Positions 1 through 5,466 of a stretch of DNA of 5,713 nucleotides are shown here, piece by piece. Within the stretch, counting starts at the first letter, position 1. Each line of letters opens with the position of its first letter. Position numbers and translations under genes: made by a program. Location: the NCBI GenBank assembly GCA_018896315.1, contig JAHIMV010000015.1, positions 1-5,713 of the forward strand, in the 5' to 3' direction. The notes under the pieces are model-generated. The model saw only the letters and a program-made list of their open reading frames with translations, was not told the origin of the DNA and made no database searches. This DNA comes from Patescibacteria group bacterium (lineage in GTDB: Bacteria; Patescibacteriota; Patescibacteriia; UBA2591; UBA6264).

Positions 1-89
1 CCTATAAATTTCCACAGTTCAATAAAAAATAATTTATACAAGAATTAACCAGATTAAGGGTAGGTAAGCAAAGGGTTTCTAATTATCCA

Positions 90-275
90 GGTTCCCACAT
101 CCCTCCATATCGGCGGGCAAGCATTCCATTGCCCGAGCCATTCGACAAGCCCCTCGGCATTGAGATCGGGGCCGAAATGCTCATGGCCTTGCTAACTTCC
201 GTAAACTCCTCTGGATTTTGCTCAAAATAAGTTCGGATTTGGTCCAAGACACGGAGCCATAAACCAGAACAGACG
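90..275. other. G+C-rich gene-free patch, possible gene remnant
   Basis: The first 331 bases hold no gene I can support. Within them, about 90-275 is clearly richer in G+C (36 of 60 bases in 121-180) than the AT-rich sequence on both sides (15 of 60 in 1-60). On the minus strand one frame stays open through the patch and stops at 85-83. It reads as plausible protein, for example IRTYFEQNPEEFTEVSKA and then MLARRYGGMWEPG at the end. Upstream, that frame runs antisense through the promoter and the start of the TPR gene, so it has no credible start of its own. A second minus-strand frame also looks protein-like over part of the patch (HFGPDLNAEGLVEWLGQWNA), which could mean a frameshifted remnant or simply the codon shadow of one real frame. 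I do not recognise a family. It could equally be a non-coding repeat brought in from elsewhere. Confidence 0.3.
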
Positions 276-297
276 CGAATATTTGATAATAATTTAA

Positions 298-325
298 TTG
301 TGGTATCATAAAAATATGATATAAT
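298..325 (+). promoter_or_regulatory. Candidate promoter of the TPR gene
   Basis: A perfect TATAAT lies at 320-325, with TTGTGG (three of six bases match TTGACA) at 298-303 and a 16-nt spacer. The -10 box ends only 6 nt before the ATG at 332. Transcription starting about 7 nt after the box would begin at or beside the start codon, giving a leaderless or nearly leaderless mRNA. In such AT-rich DNA a TATAAT can occur by chance, so this rests on position and spacing only. Confidence 0.4.
304..321. repeat. Inverted repeat over the -10 region, possible operator
   Basis: TATCATA (304-310) and TATGATA (315-321) form a perfect 7-bp inverted repeat around AAAA. It overlaps the spacer and the first bases of the candidate -10 box of the TPR gene, where a repressor dimer would block RNA polymerase. 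If transcription starts near 332 it would not be transcribed, so a DNA-level site is more likely than an RNA hairpin. AT-rich inverted repeats of this size also arise by chance. Confidence 0.3.
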
Positions 326-331
326 AAAACT

Positions 332-1450
332 ATGAATATTAGTGAACATTTTTTTAATCCAGAGGCAGAGCAGAAAATAGAGCAGGCAATCACTTTTATC
401 CAAGAAGGAAAACCAGAAAGAGCTGAGATTCTTTTGCGCAAACTTGTGCATGACTTCCCAGATTTCGTCCCAGCCCTTATAGCATATGGCGAGCTTCTTT
501 TAATGGCCGGCAGACCAGCGATCGCTCTTGCTCCATTAAGAAGGGTTGCGCGGCTGGATACCACGAGATGGGTGCCGCATTTTCTTTTAGGGTGCGCTTA
601 TTCAAGGTGCGGCCGTTTTTATTTTGCGCTTCAAGAGCTTGAGATGGCAAATGGTTTAATGCCTGACAATAGTGAGGTCATAAGGCAGATCGGGTGGGCA
701 AAGATAGCAACTGATAAAATAGAAGATGGACGAAGGCTTCTTCAAAAATCCGTTGAACTTGATAGAACAAATGCTCTGGCTTATTGTGATATAGGAGCAT
801 CGTATTTAAAGGTTTGCGAATATGAACAGGCATTAAAGTGGTTTGAAATAGCGCGTAGCTTTGATCCAGAAAATGAAATCACACTTTCAAGTATTAAACA
901 TGCGAAGTTTGACCTAAAAAATTTTAATGCTATGTCAAAAAGAGAACAAAAAATTGGCAAAAAAGTAATTTCAGATCCGCGCAATCAGCAGCAGTTAAGG
1001 ATTGATCTACTCATGAGAGGACTAGAGGACTCAGATGGTTCTCCTGAAGATTTATATGAAGTAACAGAGGAGCTTAAACAGCAAGGACTTGCGGGACAAA
1101 TTAGTGTGATAGAGGATTCAGAAAGCCCTGGCGCTAAAGCAGCAATTGAGTATATTAATTTTCACAAAAAAGTAAAAGATGTAGAGAAGGAGATACCGGC
1201 TGATAAATGTAAAAGATTGATAGCTGAATTTTTAAATAAAGAAACATCACGTAATAGGCAAAAGTATATTATAATTAGGTTGGCGCATCAGGGAACAAAA
1301 GCAGCGCTTAATGGGTTAGAAAGGATTAATAAGGAGGTTTCCGGGGAATTAAAACTCTGGATAAAGATGGCGATTGATGAATGCAGCACATTTTTAAACG
1401 CAAAAGGCAGAACAGAACCGCCTATTCAAATCCATAGAATTGATAAATAA
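332..1450 (+). CDS. TPR-repeat protein with helical C-terminal region
   Basis: This 372-residue protein probably acts as a protein-binding scaffold; the partner and pathway cannot be told from sequence. Residues about 13-182 form five consecutive 34-residue tetratricopeptide repeats with the usual small and aromatic residues (for example GCAYSRCGRFYFALQELEMA at 87-106 and the repeat at 149-182). Residues about 195-300 are charged and probably helical, without a family I recognise. Residues about 305-357, around LAHQGTKAALNGLERI and ELKLWIKMAIDEC, look like a helical-hairpin repeat of HEAT type; this is inference. There is no signal peptide or membrane segment, so it is probably cytoplasmic. 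The start at 332 is the first ATG of the frame, with no Shine-Dalgarno before it but a TATAAT close upstream. Base composition changes inside the gene: the TPR half is near 45-50% G+C in sampled lines and the rest nearer 30%. Nothing ties it functionally to the purine genes. Confidence 0.85.
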   Translation: MNISEHFFNPEAEQKIEQAITFIQEGKPERAEILLRKLVHDFPDFVPALIAYGELLLMAGRPAIALAPLRRVARLDTTRWVPHFLLGCAYSRCGRFYFALQELEMANGLMPDNSEVIRQIGWAKIATDKIEDGRRLLQKSVELDRTNALAYCDIGASYLKVCEYEQALKWFEIARSFDPENEITLSSIKHAKFDLKNFNAMSKREQKIGKKVISDPRNQQQLRIDLLMRGLEDSDGSPEDLYEVTEELKQQGLAGQISVIEDSESPGAKAAIEYINFHKKVKDVEKEIPADKCKRLIAEFLNKETSRNRQKYIIIRLAHQGTKAALNGLERINKEVSGELKLWIKMAIDECSTFLNAKGRTEPPIQIHRIDK

Positions 1451-1466
1451 CATATATTTACAATTT

Positions 1467-1479
1467 GGGGACCGTCCCC
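1467..1479. repeat. Palindrome GGGGAC-C-GTCCCC, REP-like
   Basis: A perfect 6-bp palindrome with one central base lies 16 nt after the stop codon of the TPR gene. It has no T-run after it, so it is a poor intrinsic terminator. Its form matches the other single-base-centred palindromes near the right end of the window. From memory, GGGGACGGTCCCC-type sequences recur many times in some genomes next to RAYT (TnpA-REP) transposases; no such gene is present here. Confidence 0.6.
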
Positions 1480-1506
1480 CTAAATCGACGCTCGTAAAGA
1501 CGTTAA

Positions 1507-1533
1507 AATTTGAGAGGCCGAGTCTCTCAAATT
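1507..1533. repeat. Perfect 10-bp inverted repeat before the ferritin-like gene
   Basis: AATTTGAGAG (1507-1516) and CTCTCAAATT (1524-1533) are exact reverse complements around a 7-nt loop (GCCGAGT). The right arm ends 15 nt before the ATG at 1549. In RNA this would be a stable hairpin just ahead of the start codon. No T-run follows on the plus strand; on the minus strand the arm is followed by TT and then AACG, a weak tract. It may be the second hairpin of one mobile repeat that includes the palindrome at 1467-1479, or a regulatory hairpin of the downstream gene. Confidence 0.6.
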
Positions 1534-1548
1534 AATAAATATAAAAAT

Positions 1549-1770
1549 ATGGACAATAAAACTTTGAAAAATTTAAGAGAAGATTTGGTGGGAGAACTAC
1601 AAGCCATTAATCAATATCAAGAACATATAGACGAAATTGATAGTGAGGAAGTTAAAAAAATATTAGGTCATATTAGAGATGACGAAAAAGAACATTTTGC
1701 GGAATTAACCAAGATTATCAGAAAATTAGACGAAACACAAGAAGAGAAATTTCAAAAAGAAGAACTTTAA
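1549..1770 (+). CDS. Small two-helix ferritin-like protein
   Basis: This 73-residue protein consists of two helices carrying half of a ferritin-type di-iron site, so a working centre would need a dimer or larger assembly. Visible ligand candidates are E16 in the first helix (GELQAINQYQEH, also Y23, E25, H26) and E46 and H49 in the second (DDEKEH at 44-49). From memory, the 30-residue E-to-E spacing followed by an H three residues on matches encapsulated ferritins (EncFtn) and related short rubrerythrin-like proteins. Those bind and oxidise ferrous iron, and that is the inferred role here. The tail (KFQKEEL) does not look like an encapsulin-targeting peptide and no encapsulin gene is in the window. 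The frame extends upstream to a TTG at 1510, but that start lies inside the hairpin and the added residues do not look like the family, so I chose ATG 1549. There is no Shine-Dalgarno sequence. The gene stands apart from purD by 100 nt and is probably a separate unit. Confidence 0.8.
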   Translation: MDNKTLKNLREDLVGELQAINQYQEHIDEIDSEEVKKILGHIRDDEKEHFAELTKIIRKLDETQEEKFQKEEL

Positions 1771-1782
1771 CTCAGAAAATAG

Positions 1783-1806
1783 ATTGTAACGTCGTGATGT
1801 TGCGAT
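1783..1806 (+). other. Weak hairpin after the ferritin-like gene
   Basis: In RNA, ATTGTAACGT (1783-1792) can pair with ATGTTGCGAT (1797-1806) around the loop CGTG, giving ten pairs of which three are G-U. No clear T-run follows, so it is at best a poor terminator or an mRNA 3'-end structure for the ferritin-like gene. Confidence 0.25.
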
Positions 1807-1852
1807 AGAATTTAATCCTAGTTTATATAAATGTGATTATAAGTACAGTAAT

Positions 1853-1858
1853 TATAAT
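1853..1858 (+). promoter_or_regulatory. TATAAT box ahead of purD
   Basis: A perfect TATAAT ends 12 nt before the purD start codon. Transcription from it would begin around 1865 and leave a leader of only a few bases, in line with the missing Shine-Dalgarno sequence. No good -35 box is seen at the right distance (ATGTGA around 1830-1835 is a poor match). I see no purine-riboswitch or PUR-box-like sequence in the 100 nt before purD. Confidence 0.3.
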
Positions 1859-1870
1859 ATTGGTCAACTT

Positions 1871-3169
1871 ATGAATATTCTCATCATTGGCCAGGGTGGA
1901 CGAGAACATACCTTGGCTTGGAAATTAAAACAAAGCAAAAAAGTAGACCATATTTATTGCGCGCCTGGCAATGCGGGTACTCTTGAGGCAGCCGAGAATT
2001 TTGATATTCAAGTTGATGATTTTGAAAAAATCGGCTTTTTAGTTCAAGAAAAAAATATAGACCTAACCGTAGTTGGTCCAGAAGCGCCCTTAGTTTCAGG
2101 TATCGTGGATTATTTTAAAGAAAATGGTTTAGTAAATCAGGGACATCAAATATTTGGACCAGAAAAAAGTGCGGCCATTATTGAAGGTAGTAAAGTTTTT
2201 GCCAAACAATTAATGAAAAAATATAATATTCCTACTGCAGAAGGGGAATCTTTTAAGGAAGTAAATAAAGCTATGGAATATATAGAATTAAATGATTGGC
2301 GCTCACACCATTTAGTAATAAAAGCAGATGGTTTAGCCGCTGGCAAAGGAGTGATTATTTGTCACAACATAGAGGAAATGCGAGAAGCTATTCAAAAAAT
2401 AATGGTGGATAAAGAATTTGGTTCAGCTGGAGAAAAGGTTGTGATAGAAGAAAAATTAGAAGGAGAAGAAGCTTCTATTCTTGCTTTAACCGACGGAAAA
2501 ACCATTAAACTTTTAGCCTCTTCTCAAGACCATAAGGCGATTTTTAATGGAGATAAGGGGCCCAACACAGGAGGCATGGGCGCTTATGCGCCGGCTTGTA
2601 TTATTACTCCAAAAATGGAAAAGCAAATTTATAAAGAGATATTACTTCCTACTATTCAGGGATTATCTTCAGAGAAAATATTTTATCAGGGCTGTTTATA
2701 TGCTGGCTTAATGATTACTCAAGAGGGGCCAAAAGTGTTAGAATTTAATTGTCGCTTTGGCGATCCTGAAACACAGGCAGTTTTGACGTTATTGCAAAAT
2801 GATTTAGTTGATTTATTAATGGCTTGTCTTTCAGGGCGTTTAGACAAAGAGGAAATTAAAAATAAAACCGGTGCGGCTTGTTGTGTGGTTATGGTGTCAA
2901 AAGGTTATCCGGGAAAATACGAAAAAGGTAAGGAGATTTTTGGTTTGGATAAAATAAAAGGAATGAAAAATATACAAGTTTTTCACGCGGGGACTAAAAA
3001 AGAAAATGGGAAAATAATTACTTCAGGAGGCAGGGTTTTAGGGGTAACTGCTTATGCTCACAATATAAAAGAAGCCATTTTCAAAGCCTATCAGGGAGTA
3101 GATAAAATAAAATGGTCAGGAGAATATCATCGGAAAGATATTGGGAGAAGAGCTTTAAAAAATAAGTAA
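1871..3169 (+). CDS. purD: Phosphoribosylamine-glycine ligase (GAR synthetase)
   Basis: PurD joins 5-phosphoribosylamine and glycine with ATP to give GAR, step 2 of purine synthesis, in the cytoplasm. At 432 residues it is the usual bacterial length and looks complete. The N-domain shows GQGGREH (7-13) and VGPEAPL (68-74). The ATP-grasp domain shows KADGLAAGKGV (151-161), QDHKAIFNGDKGPNTGGMGA (219-238) and the GARS signature EFNCRFGDPETQ (291-302), with E291 and N293 as expected metal ligands. The C-domain shows SGGRVLGVTA (385-394) and YHRKDIGRRAL (419-429). The ATG at 1871 gives the typical MNILIIGQGGREH beginning. No Shine-Dalgarno is visible. It is the first gene of the purine cluster, and its stop codon lies 3 nt before the next start, which points to co-transcription and probable translational coupling. 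No truncation or missing key residue is seen. Confidence 0.97.
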   Translation: MNILIIGQGGREHTLAWKLKQSKKVDHIYCAPGNAGTLEAAENFDIQVDDFEKIGFLVQEKNIDLTVVGPEAPLVSGIVDYFKENGLVNQGHQIFGPEKSAAIIEGSKVFAKQLMKKYNIPTAEGESFKEVNKAMEYIELNDWRSHHLVIKADGLAAGKGVIICHNIEEMREAIQKIMVDKEFGSAGEKVVIEEKLEGEEASILALTDGKTIKLLASSQDHKAIFNGDKGPNTGGMGAYAPACIITPKMEKQIYKEILLPTIQGLSSEKIFYQGCLYAGLMITQEGPKVLEFNCRFGDPETQAVLTLLQNDLVDLLMACLSGRLDKEEIKNKTGAACCVVMVSKGYPGKYEKGKEIFGLDKIKGMKNIQVFHAGTKKENGKIITSGGRVLGVTAYAHNIKEAIFKAYQGVDKIKWSGEYHRKDIGRRALKNK

Positions 3170-3172
3170 GCC

Positions 3173-4003
3173 ATGTCTTTATCCTATAAATTAATCTACA
3201 ATTCTAAGGAACATTCAGGTCCAATGCGTTTGGCTGGATTTATGTCTGGTTCTGGTACAAATATTATCAAGATTTTGGAAAAACAGCGCGAATGTGAGAA
3301 AAGAGAGGGTAGAGATCCTTTTCAAATGATAGTGATATTTACTGATACCAAAGATGAACAAAAATGTCAGGCAAAAGCCATTGCCCGCAGAGAACATATT
3401 CCATATATCTGTCATGATATATTAGATTTTTATAAAAAAAGAGGACATAAAAACAAAAAAGACCTGTCACTAAGACCTTTGTATGATAGTCAAACCGTAG
3501 AGGAGCTAAAAGATTTTAAAATTGATTTAATTGCTTTGGGCGGGTATATGAGCGTTATTACCAGACCCTTATTAAAAGCATATCCAAACCGAATTATTAA
3601 TGTTCATCCAGCTAATCTTTTGATTAAAGAGGGGGAGAGAAGGAAATATACTGGCGCTCATGCAGTAGCTAAAGCTATTCGAGCTGGGGAAAAGTATCTG
3701 TATTCCAGTACTCATATTGTGAAAGAAAAAGTTGATTATGGAAATGTATTAATGGTTTCCCAGCCAATGAAAGTTGAGCTACCTAAGGATATCAGTTTAG
3801 AATATTTAATCAAAGAAGAAAATTTAGAGAGATTCAGACAAGTAGTGCAATTAAATCAAAAACGATTGAAAGAAGCAGGGGACTGGCTTATTTTTCCTAA
3901 AACTCTTAAGATGATTTCTCAAGGAAGATTTGGCATTGATGACAGTGGCAGGGTTTATGTAGACGGAAAACTGTGTCCAGAGGGTTATCAATACAGAGAG
4001 TAA
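3173..4003 (+). CDS. purN: GAR formyltransferase, long PurN-type variant
   Basis: PurN transfers a formyl group from 10-formyltetrahydrofolate to GAR, making FGAR, step 3 of purine synthesis. The core is visible: the phosphate-binding loop SGSGTN (25-30), GGYMSVIT (123-130), catalytic N143 and H145 in INVHPA, H181, and D188 in KVDYGN, equivalent to the Asn-His-Asp set of E. coli PurN. The end (GRFGIDDSGRVYVDGKLCPE, 251-270) also matches the PurN C-terminus. At 276 residues it is some 60 longer than E. coli PurN. Extra sequence lies before residue 18, around 86-112, around 149-158 and around 205-245. From memory, similar long forms occur in Deltaproteobacteria and other lineages, beginning with a short stretch before MR(V/L)AGFMSGSG. 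The start at 3173 is preferred because it sits 3 nt after purD. ATG 3224 (M18) is a real alternative that matches the classical PurN start; it has an AAGGA 13 nt upstream. The long form could have a modified substrate preference. Confidence 0.85.
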   Translation: MSLSYKLIYNSKEHSGPMRLAGFMSGSGTNIIKILEKQRECEKREGRDPFQMIVIFTDTKDEQKCQAKAIARREHIPYICHDILDFYKKRGHKNKKDLSLRPLYDSQTVEELKDFKIDLIALGGYMSVITRPLLKAYPNRIINVHPANLLIKEGERRKYTGAHAVAKAIRAGEKYLYSSTHIVKEKVDYGNVLMVSQPMKVELPKDISLEYLIKEENLERFRQVVQLNQKRLKEAGDWLIFPKTLKMISQGRFGIDDSGRVYVDGKLCPEGYQYRE

Positions 4004-4023
4004 GGGAAAAAATCACAAATTCT

Positions 4024-4042
4024 AATTTTATTTATTAAAATT
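4024..4042 (+). repeat. AT-only inverted repeat between purN and purF
   Basis: AATTTTA (4024-4030) and TAAAATT (4036-4042) are reverse complements around a 5-nt loop. Made only of A-T pairs, it would be a weak RNA hairpin and is unlikely to end transcription by itself. TAAAAT at 4036-4041 also resembles a -10 box 8 nt before the purF ATG, so a secondary promoter is possible. Both readings are weak in DNA this AT-rich. Confidence 0.2.
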
Positions 4043-4049
4043 TTGTGCT

Positions 4050-5426
4050 ATGTGTGGTGTATTCGGCATTATTAGTAATAAAAGCAAAGAAAATTTAGTA
4101 GAGATTGCCTATTTGGGTCTTTTACATTTGCAACATCGCGGTCAAGATGCCGCTGGTTTAGCTTATAATGATAATGGCAGAGTAAGAATTGAGAAAGGAA
4201 AGGGATTAGTCAATCATATTTTTAATAGCGTTAAGCGCAGAGAAATCGCTTCTCATAAACCTTGGATAATCTTGGGGCACACTCGTTATTCTACTGCTGG
4301 AGCAGATTCTTTAATCAATACTCAGCCTCATTGGATTGATACTTTAAAGGGTCGCCAAGCTTTAGCCAGTAATGGCGATATTCCTAATTTAATAAACGAA
4401 AAAAAGATTTTAGAGAAACAAGGGGTAGAATTTTATACTGATAATGATGGGGAATTTCTTTTAAAAAAAATTAATTTTTTAGCTTCCAATAAGGAAGGAA
4501 ATTTACTCTCCGCTATTATTGAAACGATGAAATCAACCGCAGGTAGTTATTCAGCTGCTTTAATGGTCCGGGATCAAATTTTTATTTTTAGAGACCCTTG
4601 GGGTAATCGTCCATTTATTTTGGGTGAAAAAAATGGAAGTATTATTTTTACTTCCGAAACCTGCGCTTTAGATGGTGTGGGAGCTAAATTTGTCAGGGAA
4701 ATTAATCCGGGTGAGGTTATTCATATTAATCAAAAAGGAGAATTAAAATCTATTCAGGCAATTGAGTTAAAAAAGAAAGCGCATTGTATTTTTGAGCATA
4801 TTTACTTTGCTCGGCCGGATAGTAAAATTTTTGGACAAAAAGAAGTAGGGGCTTTTCGTTATCGTTTAGGAAAAAAGTTGGCTAAAGCCTATCCAGTTAA
4901 AGCTGATTTTGTCACTTCTGTACCTGATTCAGGAAATTTTGCCGCTATTGGTTATAGTGTAGAAGCAAAAATACCATATCGTATACTTTTAGTGCGCAAT
5001 CCTTATATTCCACGTACTTTTATTATGCCTGGTCAGCAAAACAGAGAATATTTGGCTCGTCTAAAATATAGTGTGATGAAAGAAATTTTAAAAACAAAGA
5101 ATAGAGTCATATTAGTAGATGATTCTATTGTGCGCGGCACGACCAATAAAGCCATTATTAAAATGATGAGGGAAGCAGGAGCCAAAGAAATTCATTTAAG
5201 AATTTCTTCCCCGCCGATTATTAACCCTTGTCATTATGGCATTAATACCCCTACTCAAGAGGAACTTATTGCTTGTTCGCATTCCATAGAGGAGATTCGC
5301 AAATTTTTAGAAGTTGATAGTTTAGGTTATTTATCATTGGAGGATTTAAAGAATAATGTGAAAAAAAATAAACAAAAACCCGAGAATTTTTGTTTCGCTT
5401 GTTTTAACAAGAAATACCCAATTTAA
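4050..5426 (+). CDS. purF: Glutamine PRPP amidotransferase
   Basis: PurF makes 5-phosphoribosylamine from PRPP and glutamine, the committed step 1 of purine synthesis. The 458 residues show an N-terminal class II glutamine amidotransferase domain: C2 is the nucleophile once Met1 is removed, with HLQHRGQDAAG (26-36), GHTRYST (76-82), SNG (107-109) and NDGE (132-135). There is no propeptide, unlike the B. subtilis enzyme. The C-terminal phosphoribosyltransferase domain shows FARPDS (253-258), VPDSGNFAAIGY (291-302) and the PRPP loop VILVDDSIVRGTT (353-365). Four cysteines, C246, C394, C448 and C451, fall where the B. subtilis enzyme binds its [4Fe-4S] cluster, so a cluster-bearing, oxygen-sensitive form is likely. 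Deviations from common PurF motifs are ASNG in place of AHNG, and RNPYIPRTFI in place of the usual NRY-x-GRTFI. No Shine-Dalgarno sequence is seen. It lies 46 nt after purN and is probably in the same operon. The stop codon is overlapped by a repeat. Confidence 0.97.
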   Translation: MCGVFGIISNKSKENLVEIAYLGLLHLQHRGQDAAGLAYNDNGRVRIEKGKGLVNHIFNSVKRREIASHKPWIILGHTRYSTAGADSLINTQPHWIDTLKGRQALASNGDIPNLINEKKILEKQGVEFYTDNDGEFLLKKINFLASNKEGNLLSAIIETMKSTAGSYSAALMVRDQIFIFRDPWGNRPFILGEKNGSIIFTSETCALDGVGAKFVREINPGEVIHINQKGELKSIQAIELKKKAHCIFEHIYFARPDSKIFGQKEVGAFRYRLGKKLAKAYPVKADFVTSVPDSGNFAAIGYSVEAKIPYRILLVRNPYIPRTFIMPGQQNREYLARLKYSVMKEILKTKNRVILVDDSIVRGTTNKAIIKMMREAGAKEIHLRISSPPIINPCHYGINTPTQEELIACSHSIEEIRKFLEVDSLGYLSLEDLKNNVKKNKQKPENFCFACFNKKYPI

Positions 5427-5466
5427 AATGGGGTCTAATTCAAAATGGGGTCTGACCCCATTTTTT
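5425..5466. repeat. Half-site plus palindrome, also terminator-like
   Basis: AAAATGGGGTCT occurs at 5425-5436 and again, 17 nt later, at 5442-5453. The second copy is the left half of a perfect palindrome, AAAATGGGGTC-T-GACCCCATTTT (5442-5464), with a single central base. The first copy overlaps the last two bases of the purF stop codon. As RNA the palindrome forms a ten-pair hairpin with a CUG loop and five G-C/C-G pairs plus flanking A-U pairs, and it runs into six U residues (5461-5466). It could therefore work as an intrinsic terminator of the purine operon on the plus strand. In form it resembles a REP/RAYT-type repeat. Confidence 0.7.
5442..5466 (+). terminator. Probable terminator of the purine genes
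   Basis: The hairpin with stem AAAATGGGGT/ACCCCATTTT and loop CTG lies 15 nt after the purF stop codon and ends in a T-run (5461-5466). This is the usual form of an intrinsic terminator, here apparently supplied by a repeated palindrome. No gene follows in the remaining window, which suits the end of a transcript. Confidence 0.5.

Noticed and set aside
181..564. Minus-strand open frame over the promoter and start of the TPR gene
   Set aside because: Most of it is antisense to the well-supported TPR gene, and its sequence shows no domain-like pattern.
781..984. Minus-strand open frame inside the TPR gene
   Set aside because: Shadow of the coding strand, with cysteine- and serine-rich composition and no independent support.
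1467..1480. Intrinsic terminator of the TPR gene
   Set aside because: The palindrome is G/C-rich but is followed by CTAAATCG and not a T-run.
1510..1548. Extended start (TTG at 1510) for the ferritin-like gene
   Set aside because: The extra 13 codons lie in the hairpin and the AT-rich spacer and do not resemble the family; ATG 1549 starts right before the first helix.
1771..1870. Purine riboswitch or PurR box controlling purD
   Set aside because: No aptamer-like three-helix arrangement or PUR-box pair could be made out, and the TATAAT box so close to the start would leave almost no leader.
2146..2346. Minus-strand open frame inside purD
   Set aside because: It overlaps conserved purD sequence and is explained by codon bias on the opposite strand.
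3215..3415. Minus-strand open frame inside purN
   Set aside because: It covers the phosphate-binding loop of purN on the other strand and has no protein-like features.
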